Part shown: in pieces, positions 16,702 to 25,850 of the stretch | How the letters are laid out: the number at the start of each line of letters is the position of its first letter | Position numbering within the stretch: position 1 is the stretch's first letter | NCBI GenBank assembly: GCA_016926755.1 | Contig: JAFGNZ010000289.1 | Location: forward strand, 1-39,060 | Origin: Myxococcaceae bacterium | Lineage (GTDB): Bacteria; Myxococcota; Myxococcia; Myxococcales; Myxococcaceae | DNA length: 39,060 nucleotides | Reading direction: 5' to 3' | Program-made: the position numbers and the translations under genes | Notes under the pieces: model-generated | The model's input: the letters and a program-made list of their open reading frames with translations, nothing else | Told to the model about the DNA's origin: nothing | Database searches by the model: none

Positions 16702-18252
16702 ATGCTCCCTACCGGCCGGCTCTCCGGTCTCCTCCTCCCTGTCTTCTCCCTCCGCTCCCGCACGGACTTCGGCATCGGCAACTTCGGCGCGATGGAAGGC
16801 CTCTTCCGCTGGATGAGCGAGGCCCGCCAGAAGTTGCTGATGGTGCTGCCGCTGCTGCCCACGGCGCCGGGGGACTCCAGCCCCTACGCCACGCGCTCGG
16901 CGTTCGGCCTCAACCCGCTCTTCATCGATCCGCACCAGCTGCCGGAGTTCCAGGCCACGGGCGGCGAGGCGGCCTTCTCCGACGAGCAGCGGCGCCAGCT
17001 GGCCGAGGCGCGCTCGGCCCACCGCATCCGCTACGAGCTGGTGTTCCCGCTCAAGGACGCCGCCTTCGACAGGGCCTTCTCCCACTTCGACACGCACGAG
17101 TGGGCCGCGAAGACGGCGCGCGCCAGGGACTTCCAGGCGTGGCGTGAGGCCCAGGGCGAGTGGCTGGAGAGCTATGCCCTGTTCACCGCCATCTCCGAGG
17201 AGCAGCAGCGCCGGGCGTGGTGGGAGTGGCCGCAGCCGCTGCGCGAGCGCCAGCCGGAGGCGCTGCGGACGGAGGGCGCGCGGCTCGAGCGCCGGGTGCG
17301 CTACCACGCGTGGCTGCAGTGGGTGGCCGAGCAGCAGTGGAACCAGGTGCGCGCCCAGGCCAGGGCGCGCGGCATCCTCCTGTGCGGCGATGAGCCCTTC
17401 ATCATCGGCCAGGACAGCGCGGACACGTGGGCGCACCCGGACATCCTCCGCCGGGACGCGCGCCTGGGCGTGCCGCCGGATGACTTCTCCGCCACCGGGC
17501 AGGACTGGGGCCTGCCCTACTTCGACTTCGCGGCGATGGAGCGGGAGGACTACCGCTGGCTCAAGGCGCGCGCGGCCAAGGCGGCCAGCTACTACGACTT
17601 GCGCCGGGTGGATCACGCGGTGGGCTACTTCCGCCAGTGGATCCGCGACGAGAAGACGCCCACCGGGCGCTTCGTCCCCCCGGACGAGGAGAGCCACAAG
17701 CGGCTGGGCGAGCGGCACTTCCGCCTGCTGTCGCAGGACGCGGGCATCATCGCCGAGGACCTGGGCGTCGTCCCGCCCTTCGTGCGGAGGATCCTCGCGG
17801 ACCTGAAGCTGCCCGGCTACCGGGTGATGCGCTGGGAGCGGGACGGGAACATGTACCGCGATCCGCGCCAGTACCCGGCCGTCTCGCTGGTCACCACGGG
17901 CACCCATGACACGGAGCCCATGGCGGACTGGTGGGAGGCCGCCAGCGACGAGGAGCGCGGCGCGGTGGCTCGCGCCTGGCCGGAGTTTCAGGGCGTCCCC
18001 GTCACCCGCGAGTTCACCCCCGAGGTGCACCGCGCCATGCTGGCCGCCTCGCTCAACGCCAACAGCAGCCTGTGCGTGCTGCCCTGGCAGGACATCCTCG
18101 GCACGCGCGAGCGCATCAACCTGCCGGGCACCATGAGCGACAGCAACTGGGCCTACCGCATCACCCAGGACGTGGACGCGCTGCTCACGGATCCGCAGTC
18201 CCGCGGCGCGGCCGAGCGGCTGGCCTGGCTCACGGCCTCCGCCATGCGCTGA
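16702..18252 (+). CDS. malQ: 4-alpha-glucanotransferase (amylomaltase, GH77)
   Basis: The 516-residue cytoplasmic enzyme transfers alpha-1,4-glucan segments during maltodextrin and glycogen metabolism. GH77 features visible are SLRSRTDFGIGNFG, LPLLPTAPGDSSPYATRSA, the nucleophile Asp304 in RRVDHAVGYFRQW, the acid/base Glu352 in IIAEDLGVVPPFV and the transition-state Asp403 in TTGTHDTEPMADWW. SNWAYRI occurs near the end. ATG at 16702 is where family similarity begins; the frame is open from 16588, but that stretch overlaps the divergent glycosylase gene. No Shine-Dalgarno sequence is obvious. No other glycogen genes are adjacent. A GC-rich hairpin follows the stop. Confidence 0.95.
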   Translation: MLPTGRLSGLLLPVFSLRSRTDFGIGNFGAMEGLFRWMSEARQKLLMVLPLLPTAPGDSSPYATRSAFGLNPLFIDPHQLPEFQATGGEAAFSDEQRRQLAEARSAHRIRYELVFPLKDAAFDRAFSHFDTHEWAAKTARARDFQAWREAQGEWLESYALFTAISEEQQRRAWWEWPQPLRERQPEALRTEGARLERRVRYHAWLQWVAEQQWNQVRAQARARGILLCGDEPFIIGQDSADTWAHPDILRRDARLGVPPDDFSATGQDWGLPYFDFAAMEREDYRWLKARAAKAASYYDLRRVDHAVGYFRQWIRDEKTPTGRFVPPDEESHKRLGERHFRLLSQDAGIIAEDLGVVPPFVRRILADLKLPGYRVMRWERDGNMYRDPRQYPAVSLVTTGTHDTEPMADWWEAASDEERGAVARAWPEFQGVPVTREFTPEVHRAMLAASLNANSSLCVLPWQDILGTRERINLPGTMSDSNWAYRITQDVDALLTDPQSRGAAERLAWLTASAMR

Positions 18253-18269
18253 GGGCGCGCCACCCAGGC

Positions 18270-18291
18270 CGGGCCCCGCTGCCGGGGCCCG
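18270..18291. terminator. GC-rich hairpin between convergent genes (possible bidirectional terminator)
   Basis: A perfect 9-bp inverted repeat CGGGCCCCG / CGGGGCCCG has a 4-nt loop (18279-18282). It lies between the malQ stop and the convergent small lipoprotein stop. No T-run follows on either side, so it is a terminator candidate by position and stem strength only. Confidence 0.5.
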
Positions 18292-18300
18292 CGCCGGGAG

Positions 18301-18606
18301 CTACTGCTTCATGCAGCGCAGCTGGAGGGGGATGCCGTCGAAGATGACGCACTTGCGCCCCGACTCCACGCACTCGAGCCGGTCGCAGATGTCTCTCGGC
18401 ACCACGCACAGCGGCGGCGAGCGCCCGTATTCGAAGAGCAGCTCCGTGCAGCGCTCATCGCTCCCCGCGCAGAGCAGGGCGGGGCACTCGGCGATGCCAT
18501 CCAGGCTGGAGCCCTCCCTGATCCTCACCGCCTCGGCGTCACTCGGCCCGCAGGAGAGCACTGCCGCCAGGGCCGCGCCGAGCAGCCCTCTCATTTTCCA
18601 TGTCAT
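18301..18606 (-). CDS. Small Cys-rich lipoprotein of unknown function
   Basis: The 101-residue protein has a typical lipoprotein signal (MRGLLGAALAAVLSCGPS, lipidated Cys about residue 19). The mature part is about 80 residues with eight further cysteines, in pairs such as ECPALLC, RCTELLF, LCVVPRDIC, RLECVESGRKC and LRCMKQ, probably a disulfide-knotted domain exposed outside the cytoplasm. I do not recognise the family. Start ATG 18606 or 18594 (MRGLLG) are both possible; neither has a clear Shine-Dalgarno sequence. It is convergent with malQ and divergent from the TamA-like gene across 166 bp. Confidence 0.7.
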   Translation of the reverse strand: MTWKMRGLLGAALAAVLSCGPSDAEAVRIREGSSLDGIAECPALLCAGSDERCTELLFEYGRSPPLCVVPRDICDRLECVESGRKCVIFDGIPLQLRCMKQ

Positions 18607-18772
18607 ACGCGTGCACTGTGGCGCAGGCCGGTCCGGCTTGCACGCCCCACGGTGAGAAGTGTCAGGGATCCGGCCTTCGGGGCCTGGGCGGGATCGCGAA
18701 ACGCGACAGACGGGGCGCTCCGGCGCATCTCGACCAAGTCAAAAGGTTGCCGAATGGATATGAACGGGTCCC

Positions 18773-20914
18773 GTGGACGTGGCCCTCCTCCGACCCAAGC
18801 TCAGCAGGCGCAGTGCCCCCCTCGTGCTCCTGGTCCTGGCCGGCGCGTGCGCCACCCCCAAGCCTCGCCCGGACGCGCTGAAGGTGGACGACCTGGAGAT
18901 CAAGGGCACCGAGCAGGTGGATGAGGGAGACATCAAGGCGAAGATCCTCACCACGGAGACGCCCTGGTGGGAGCCGATCTGGCCGTTCGACGAGGGCCCG
19001 TCCTGGTTTGATCCCAACGCCTGGCAGGCGGATCTGCGGCGCATCGAGCGCTACTACCAGGCGGAGGGCTACTACCAGGCCCAGGTCACCTCGAGCGCGG
19101 TGAAGCCCGCGGGCCCGGAGGCGGTGGCGCTGGAGGCCACGGTGAGCGAGGGCGAGCCCACCCGCATCGCCACCGTCGACATCTCCGGGCTGGAGGAGCT
19201 GCCGGAGGATCACCAGCGGCGCGTGCGGGCGAGCCTGCCCCTGACGCGGGGGGAGACCTTCCGCGAGGAGAACTGGGAGGGCGTGAAGGAGCTGCTCCAG
19301 GGACGGCTGCGCGAGCTGGGCTACGCAGAGGCGGAGGTGGTCGGCGAGGTGCGGGTGGACGTGGAGACGCACGAGGCCACGGTGGATCTGCGGATGAAGC
19401 CGGGCCAACGCTACAAGTTCGGCCCCATCTTCGTCGCCACGGATGCCAACCCGCACGTGGCGCCCCGGCGCATCATCGAGCAGGCGCAGGGGGCCATCCA
19501 CAAGGGGGCGTGGTACAGCGAGTCGGCGCTCGCCGAGGCCCAGGCGCGCGTCTTCGCCATGGGCGTGTTCGGCGCGGTGAAGGTGAACCGCGGCGCGCCG
19601 GATCAGAGCACCGCCACGGTGCCGGTGATCGTGGACGTGCAGGAGGCGCCGCTGCGCTCCGTGCGCCTGGGCGGCGGCCTGGGTGTGGACGCCACGCGCC
19701 AGGAGGGGCGCCTGCTGGCCGAGTGGACGAACCGGAACATCTTCGGCGGGCTGCGCCGGCTCACGGTGCAGGGGCGGCTCGGCTATGCCTTCCTGCCGTC
19801 GTTCTATGGCGTCAGCCAGGGCGAGCCGAACGCCAAGCACGGCCTCATCTTCGATGCCACCACCGAGTTCGAGCAGCCCCGCTTCCTCTTCCGGGACGTG
19901 CGCCTGCAGGCCTCGCTCTCGGGGGAGAAGGGCCTGGAGCAGGCGTATGACTTCATCGGCGGGCGGCTGCGCACCGGCCTCATCTGGCAGCCCCACCCGG
20001 ATCTGTCCGTCTTCCCCGCCTACAACCTCGAGGTGTACCAGCTGACCGGCCAGGTGGGCGCGGATGACCGGGGCATTCCCCCCATCACGCTCGGGTGCCC
20101 TGAGGAGGAGCCGCCGCCCGACTCGGGCGACACTCCGGGAGATGCCACGCCGTGCACCATCCAGCTCAGCTACCTGGAGTTCACCATCGCCTGGGACCGG
20201 CGGGACGAAACCCTCGAGCCGCGCAACGGCTACTACGCCGCGCTCTCCGTCCAGGGAGGGGGCGGGCCCCTGTTCGGAGATTTCACGTACATCCGCCTCC
20301 TGCCGGACCTGCGCTACTACCAGTCCTTCGGCGTGGAGCAGCGGCTCACCGTGGCGGGCAAGTTGCGGGTGGGCACGCTGATCCCCTACAAGAGCAAGGT
20401 GATGGTGGGGGACCGCGCGCAGAGCTCCATCGTCAACCGCTTCTTCTCCGGCGGCGGCTCCTCCATGCGCGGCTTCAACAACCAGCGCCTGTCTCCCCAG
20501 GTGCCGGTGAATGAGCTGGCTCCGGAGGAAGGCACCGTGCCCGTGGGTGGCAACAGCCTCTTCGAGACCTCACTGGAGGTGCGCTACCGGATGACCGAGA
20601 GTCTGGCGGTGGCCACCTTCTGGGACACGGGCTTCGTGGGGGTCGACCCGCTCTCACTGCGTGGCCCGAGCCCCTTCAACAACCGGCTCTACCACGCGGT
20701 AGGGCTGGGGCTGCGCTACCTCACCGTCGTGGGGCCCATCCGAGTGGACATTGCCCGGCGGCTGAACATCGGCGCCCCCTTGTTCGTCGACAGCCCCAGC
20801 TACACCTATCCTCCCTCCGGCACCTGTTTCGGCCTGGGGAGCGAGAAGACGAGCTACGCGGGAGCCCCGGACGGGCTCTGCACCTTCCAGTTGTCGGTTG
20901 GAGAGGCCTTTTGA
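18773..20914 (+). CDS. tamA: TamA-like Omp85 outer-membrane protein with a lipobox
   Basis: The 713-residue protein has POTRA-like repeats (about 35-110, 120-200 and 205-310: VDDLEIKGTEQVDEGDIKAK, IATVDISGLEELPEDHQRRV, KVNRGAPDQSTATVPVIVDV). A 16-strand Omp85 barrel follows, including the loop-6 motif MRGF in SSMRGFNNQRLSP. It ends with hydrophobic VGEAF. Its partner tamB follows with a 4-bp overlap, so a TamA role (envelope assembly/lipid transport with TamB) is inferred. The signal peptide ends LVLLVLAGAC with Cys26, a lipobox; classical TamA lacks this. Two Cys-bounded loops occur in the barrel (about residues 441-461, acidic/Pro-rich, and about 685-707). The start is GTG at 18773; GTG at 18779 is possible. 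Confidence 0.87.
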   Translation: MDVALLRPKLSRRSAPLVLLVLAGACATPKPRPDALKVDDLEIKGTEQVDEGDIKAKILTTETPWWEPIWPFDEGPSWFDPNAWQADLRRIERYYQAEGYYQAQVTSSAVKPAGPEAVALEATVSEGEPTRIATVDISGLEELPEDHQRRVRASLPLTRGETFREENWEGVKELLQGRLRELGYAEAEVVGEVRVDVETHEATVDLRMKPGQRYKFGPIFVATDANPHVAPRRIIEQAQGAIHKGAWYSESALAEAQARVFAMGVFGAVKVNRGAPDQSTATVPVIVDVQEAPLRSVRLGGGLGVDATRQEGRLLAEWTNRNIFGGLRRLTVQGRLGYAFLPSFYGVSQGEPNAKHGLIFDATTEFEQPRFLFRDVRLQASLSGEKGLEQAYDFIGGRLRTGLIWQPHPDLSVFPAYNLEVYQLTGQVGADDRGIPPITLGCPEEEPPPDSGDTPGDATPCTIQLSYLEFTIAWDRRDETLEPRNGYYAALSVQGGGGPLFGDFTYIRLLPDLRYYQSFGVEQRLTVAGKLRVGTLIPYKSKVMVGDRAQSSIVNRFFSGGGSSMRGFNNQRLSPQVPVNELAPEEGTVPVGGNSLFETSLEVRYRMTESLAVATFWDTGFVGVDPLSLRGPSPFNNRLYHAVGLGLRYLTVVGPIRVDIARRLNIGAPLFVDSPSYTYPPSGTCFGLGSEKTSYAGAPDGLCTFQLSVGEAF

Positions 20915-23900
20915 CTGAAGTCCCACCCGCAGCCCCGCCTCCGCCCGCCGCGCCCAGGTACGCGCCCTGGAGGCGCTGGGTGCGGCGCGTCGTCTGGGGC
21001 GTGCTGGGGCTGGTGGTGCTGGCGCTGGTGCTGGTGGGTGGCGCGCTGGGCTGGCTCACCTCTCCCGCGGGTGAGCGCTGGCTGCTCGGAGAGGCCTCGT
21101 CGCTGGCGAACGAGCAGCTCTCCGGCAGGCTGGAGGCTGGGGCGGTGGAGCTGAGCCTCTCGGGGCTGACGCTGCGGGACGTGAAGCTCTACACCCCCGA
21201 GGGCGAGCTGGTGGCCGAGGTGGCCCGGGTGGACGCGCGCGTCGTCCTGGCGCCCCTGGTGCGCCAGCATGTCGTCCTGAGGTCCGCGCGCCTCGAGCGC
21301 CCGCGCCTCTACCTCGTGCAGGACGAGCGGGGCCTCAACCTGAGCCGGGCGCTGGAGCCCCGGCAGCCCAAGCCCGAGGAGCCGGACGCGGGCCGGGGCT
21401 CGCTCCGACTCACGCTGCGGGACTTCCAGCTGGAGGATGGATACGTCGACTTCGAGGCAGAGACCGAGGAGGGCTCCCGGCAGGTCCGGCTGGAGGACTT
21501 CGACGCCCAGGGCGCGGCCAGCTATGGCGCGGCGAAGCGGGCCTTCAGCGTGCGGCTGGACGGCACCGGTGGCCTCTCCCGCCCCATCACCGGCCCGGTG
21601 AAGCTGATGCTCCGCGGCCAGGGCGAGGAGGAGAACCTCTCCAGCGACGTGGAGCTCACCGTGGCCGGGCTCGAGGTGCTGGCCCGCGGTGGAATGCGCG
21701 GGCTCGATGAGGCGTGGCTGGAGCTCAAGCACCTGTCGCTGGAGCCGGACACCGCGCGCGCCGTCGTCCCGGCCTGGCCGCTCCTGGTGCCCGTCTCCGT
21801 GGAGGGCAATGCCCAGAAGCAGGCAGACGTCGCCCAGCTCAACCTGGACGCACGCGCCGGGAGCGCCACGCTGGATCTGGACGGCGCCCTCGACATCGCC
21901 ACGCTGCGCACCGATGGCATCACCCTGAGGGCGAAGGACATCAACCTCGCGGAGTTGATGGAAAACGGGCCGCCCACCAACATCGTCGCCCACCTCACCG
22001 CGCGCGGCGGGGGCACGCGCCTGGAGACGCTGGACGGCGAGGTGGACCTCAACGTCTCTCCCTCGAAGTTCAAGGGACAACCGCTCGGGCCGGTGGAGCT
22101 GCGCGCGAGCGCGAAGGACGGCCACTATCAGCTCTCGCGCCTGCGGGTGCTGGTGCCGGGCGCCTCGCTGGACGCGCGCGGCGAGGGCACTGTGGACAAC
22201 ATCCAGGTGAAGGGCAGCCTGAGCGCCTCGGATCTCGCCGTGCTCGGGCAGACGGTGGGCAGGCTGGGCCCGGGCCCGGCGCTGCCGCTGTCCGGCGGTG
22301 GCGCGCTGGAATTCGAGCTGAAGGGGCCCCTTCGCACGCCTGGAGTGGAGCTCTCCGGCTCCTTCGCCTCCCTGGGCTACGCGGACACCACCCTCGAGGG
22401 CCTCAACCTGACGGCCGCGCTGCCGGACGTCACCCGGCCCCTCACCGCGGACACCACGCTCACGGTGGGCTCGCTGCGCACGGGCGGCCGCACCCTCCAG
22501 AACCTCTCCGCCACCCTCACCACGCGGGACCGCGCGCTGGAGGCCAACGTGCGCACGGCGGGGGATGTCGTGCTGAGCCTCTCGCTGGCCGGCACGGTGG
22601 ACGAGGACGAGGAAGGCCTCGCGGTGAGCGCCATGACGCTGGCCTGGCCGGAGGCCACCTGGACGCTCCAGGGCCGCACGCACGTCGGCTTTGCCGGGGG
22701 CCGCATGGAGGTGAAGCCCGCCCTCACGCTCATCTCCGAGCAGCAGCGCCTGGCCCTCACGCTGGTGAAGGAGGGCGAGCACGTGAACGGGCGCGTGGAG
22801 GTGGACACCCTGGACCTGACGAAGCTGCCCAGGGCCCTCGTGCCCGAGACGCTCGGGCTGGGCGGCAGGCTCTCCGCGCGGGTGAGCGCGCGCGGGCGCC
22901 TGCCTCGCCCGGACGCCGAGGTCTCCGCCACGCTCGAGGACGGCCGCTTCCAGCAGTACTCGGGCCTCGGCCTGGGCCTCCAGGGCACCTACGTGAAGGA
23001 TCGCGCCACCGGGACCCTCACCGCGGGCGTGCCAGCCGGCAACCTCACCGCGGACTTCGACGTGCCGGTGCAGGGCCTGCTGCGGCGCCGCAAGGATGAG
23101 CTGAGCCTTCGGGTGAACCTCTCCCGCCTGAGCCTCGGCGACACGCTGAAGATGCTAGGCCGCCCGGAGCCCCTCATCGGGGACATCACGGGCGTGCTGG
23201 AGGTGCGCGGCCCCGCGCAGAATCCCCGCCTCTCCCTCACGCTGCGCGGCGAGGGGATCGCCTACGAGCAGCTGCCGCTGTCCCTCCTGGAAGCCCCCCT
23301 CGGCTTCACGCTGAGCGCCACCTCCGACGCGGACGACGACACCCTGGACGCGCGCCTGGACGTGTCGGGGCTGGGCAGTGAGGCCTACGTGGCGCTCGAG
23401 ACGCCCTTCACGCTCGGCCAGCTCATGGCAAAGCCACCCTCGGCGGACGAGCTGGTGCGGGCCCAGGTGCGCGTGGAGGGGGCCGTGACCGAGCTGCCCT
23501 TCATCCTGCTCGCCCAGGCGGCCCTGGCCCCGCAGGTCAAGACGCCCGACGAAGCCAGGGAGCGCCTGAAGGCGGGAGGCTCCGTCTCCGCGCGCCTGGC
23601 CCTGTCCGGCTCCATGCTCGTGCCCGAGGCGAAGGTGGACGCGCAGGCCCGCGGCATCACCTTGCATGAGCTGCCCGCGCTGGATGGCCAGCTCTCGGTG
23701 CTCGGCGGCGGAGACGACATCCACGTGGAGCTCCGGGCGCTCCGGCGCGACGGGGACAGCACCACCCCGCTGGCGGAGGTGAGCGCCTCCCTCGACGCGC
23801 CCCTGGGCGCCCTCCAGGATCCGGACGTCATCGGCTGGGTGCCCTTCGAGCTGAAGGGGCGCCTCCACCCGACGCACTTCAGGGAGCTGCTGGCCCTGAC

Positions 23901-25668
23901 CCAGGCCGACCCGACGCTGCGCGAGCAGGGGCTGCAGGGCATCCTCTCCCTCGAGCTGTCCGCGCGGGGCACGCCCGACGCGCCCCAGGTGGTGCTCAAC
24001 GCCGGCCTCCAGCAGCTGGGCGTGGGGACGCTCGCGCTGGGCCAGGCCCACGTCCACTACAAGTACATGGACGCGCGCTCTGACCTGAACGCGCTCATCA
24101 CCGCGCCCGCGGGCGGCACCCTGTCCGTCCGCGCGGGAGTGCCGCTGGGGCTGTCCCTGCCCGCCGTGCAGCAGGGCTTGGAGGTGCAGCGGGTGCCGCT
24201 GGACGTGACGCTGCTGGCCCGGGGCTTCGACATGGCCTTCCTCTCCGGCGCGACCGAGATGGTGCGCAACCTGGGCGGCGTGCTCGAGGCGGACGCGCGC
24301 ATCGGCGGCACCGTGGGCGCCCCCACCTTGAAGGGCAGCGTGAACTGGAAGGAAGGCCGGCTCGGGTTGATGGGCTTCGGCGAGTACCGGGACATCCGCG
24401 TCGCCCTCGACGTGACCGAGGAGCGCATCCAGGTCGAGGAGCTGTTCGCGCGCGGCGGCAACGGTGAGCTGCGCTTCACCGCGAGCGCGGTGCGCGGCAA
24501 GAGCGGCGCCTACGAGCTCACCGGCAAGGGCACGCTCGCGGAGTTCCCCATTGTCTCGGAGGATCAGCTCCTGGCCGTGGTGTCCCTGCGCTCCACGCTG
24601 GAGGGGAGCCTGAGTCTGGACACCGTCAACATCCACAACCTCGCCATCCCCGAGGCCCACATCGAGCTGCCGGAGGTGCAGCGCAAGGATCTGCAGCCGC
24701 TCTCGCGGCCCACCGACGTCGTCCTGGTGCGCAACGGCGTCCCGGTGGAGAAGCGCCGCCGCAAGCGTGGCGAGCAGGCCCCGGGCAAGGGCGCTCCCTC
24801 CAGCGGCACGCCCGCCGGTGAGGCCTCGGCCAGCAGCACCACCCGCCCGGGCCCGGCGGGGACGGGCGGCGCGGGCGGCCCCCAGGCCCCGGTGGAGCCC
24901 GCGCCCGAAGAGGAAGAGGAGGAGATCCAGCGCACGTACCGGATCCTCGTGAATGCCCCGCGCAACCTCTGGGTCCGCGGCTCGGACGTGAACCTCGAGC
25001 TCGGGTTGTCGCCGGGCTTCGAGGTCTCCTACCGGGACGACCTGTTCCTGTCCGGCGAGGTCATCGTCCGGCGCGGCCGGGTGGACGCGCTGGGGCGCCG
25101 CGTGGACGTGCAGCGCGACAGCCGCGTCATCTTCACCGGTCCGCCGCTGTCGCCCTACCTCAACATCACCGCCGAGCACGTCAACGAGCGGGAGAACATC
25201 AAGGTCTTCATCCACATCCGCGGCCAGGGCAAGGACTTCACCATCGAGACGACGAGCCAGCCGTCCATGTCGGAGACGGAGATCTACACGCTGCTGGCCA
25301 CGGGCCGCTCCACGCTGGAGCGCAACTCGGGCACGTCGATGACGGGTGGCGCGCAGGCGGCCTCGGTGGTGGGCTCGCTGGTGGCCTCGCAGGCGCGCAA
25401 GGCCCTGGCGGCCGAGCTCCCGCTGGACGTGCTCTCCATCGAGGCCGGCGAGAGCGGGCTGGCCGGCACGCGGCTCGAGGTGGGCAAGTACCTCACGGAC
25501 AAGATCTACGTGGGGTACACCGCCCGGGTGGGGGCCACTGCGCAGGACCGCGAGAACGCCAACGCCGTCCGCTTCGAGTACCAGTTCAGCCCGCAGTGGA
25601 GCCTGGAGGCCAACTACGGAGACGCGCGCGCAGGCGGCCTCGACCTGATCTGGAGCAAGGACTACTAG
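20911..25668 (+). CDS. tamB: TamB-like translocation/assembly and lipid-transport protein
   Basis: The 1585-residue AsmA-superfamily protein has a single N-terminal membrane anchor (about 20-48, WGVLGLVVLALVLVGGALGWL). A very long periplasmic beta-strand repeat region follows (LSGLTLRDVKLYTPEGELVA and many similar repeats), then the C-terminal TamB/DUF490 domain from about 1350 (PRNLWVRGSDVNLELG, SGEVIVRRGRVDALGRR, TSQPSMSETEIYTLLATGRS). The rare TTG start at 20911 overlaps the tamA stop (TTGA) and has GGAGAGG 4 bp upstream, so coupled translation is likely. TamB bridges inner and outer membranes and is implicated in phospholipid transport. An unusual disordered linker (about 1285-1345), with a KRRRKR cluster at one end and six consecutive Glu at the other, interrupts the protein just before the C-terminal domain. 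Confidence 0.92.
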   Translation: MTEVPPAAPPPPAAPRYAPWRRWVRRVVWGVLGLVVLALVLVGGALGWLTSPAGERWLLGEASSLANEQLSGRLEAGAVELSLSGLTLRDVKLYTPEGELVAEVARVDARVVLAPLVRQHVVLRSARLERPRLYLVQDERGLNLSRALEPRQPKPEEPDAGRGSLRLTLRDFQLEDGYVDFEAETEEGSRQVRLEDFDAQGAASYGAAKRAFSVRLDGTGGLSRPITGPVKLMLRGQGEEENLSSDVELTVAGLEVLARGGMRGLDEAWLELKHLSLEPDTARAVVPAWPLLVPVSVEGNAQKQADVAQLNLDARAGSATLDLDGALDIATLRTDGITLRAKDINLAELMENGPPTNIVAHLTARGGGTRLETLDGEVDLNVSPSKFKGQPLGPVELRASAKDGHYQLSRLRVLVPGASLDARGEGTVDNIQVKGSLSASDLAVLGQTVGRLGPGPALPLSGGGALEFELKGPLRTPGVELSGSFASLGYADTTLEGLNLTAALPDVTRPLTADTTLTVGSLRTGGRTLQNLSATLTTRDRALEANVRTAGDVVLSLSLAGTVDEDEEGLAVSAMTLAWPEATWTLQGRTHVGFAGGRMEVKPALTLISEQQRLALTLVKEGEHVNGRVEVDTLDLTKLPRALVPETLGLGGRLSARVSARGRLPRPDAEVSATLEDGRFQQYSGLGLGLQGTYVKDRATGTLTAGVPAGNLTADFDVPVQGLLRRRKDELSLRVNLSRLSLGDTLKMLGRPEPLIGDITGVLEVRGPAQNPRLSLTLRGEGIAYEQLPLSLLEAPLGFTLSATSDADDDTLDARLDVSGLGSEAYVALETPFTLGQLMAKPPSADELVRAQVRVEGAVTELPFILLAQAALAPQVKTPDEARERLKAGGSVSARLALSGSMLVPEAKVDAQARGITLHELPALDGQLSVLGGGDDIHVELRALRRDGDSTTPLAEVSASLDAPLGALQDPDVIGWVPFELKGRLHPTHFRELLALTQADPTLREQGLQGILSLELSARGTPDAPQVVLNAGLQQLGVGTLALGQAHVHYKYMDARSDLNALITAPAGGTLSVRAGVPLGLSLPAVQQGLEVQRVPLDVTLLARGFDMAFLSGATEMVRNLGGVLEADARIGGTVGAPTLKGSVNWKEGRLGLMGFGEYRDIRVALDVTEERIQVEELFARGGNGELRFTASAVRGKSGAYELTGKGTLAEFPIVSEDQLLAVVSLRSTLEGSLSLDTVNIHNLAIPEAHIELPEVQRKDLQPLSRPTDVVLVRNGVPVEKRRRKRGEQAPGKGAPSSGTPAGEASASSTTRPGPAGTGGAGGPQAPVEPAPEEEEEEIQRTYRILVNAPRNLWVRGSDVNLELGLSPGFEVSYRDDLFLSGEVIVRRGRVDALGRRVDVQRDSRVIFTGPPLSPYLNITAEHVNERENIKVFIHIRGQGKDFTIETTSQPSMSETEIYTLLATGRSTLERNSGTSMTGGAQAASVVGSLVASQARKALAAELPLDVLSIEAGESGLAGTRLEVGKYLTDKIYVGYTARVGATAQDRENANAVRFEYQFSPQWSLEANYGDARAGGLDLIWSKDY

Positions 25669-25850
25669 CCTCTCCAGGGTTGGGAGGAGCCTGCGGCGAG
25701 TGAAGTTGCGGTCGCGGCGGAGCATTGCGGCGCGAGCGGAGCCTGAGGCCCAAGCAGGCAGCCGCGACGCGTGCGAAGGGGACACAAACGCGGCGGGGCC
25801 CGCTACGATCCAGCCCACCAGCGAGCGCCAGCTGGTGAAGGAGCCTGTTC

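Noticed and set aside
23155-25818. An 887-codon minus-strand open frame opposite tamB
   Set aside because: It has no motifs and His/Arg/Gly-rich composition; tamB on the other strand is clearly real.
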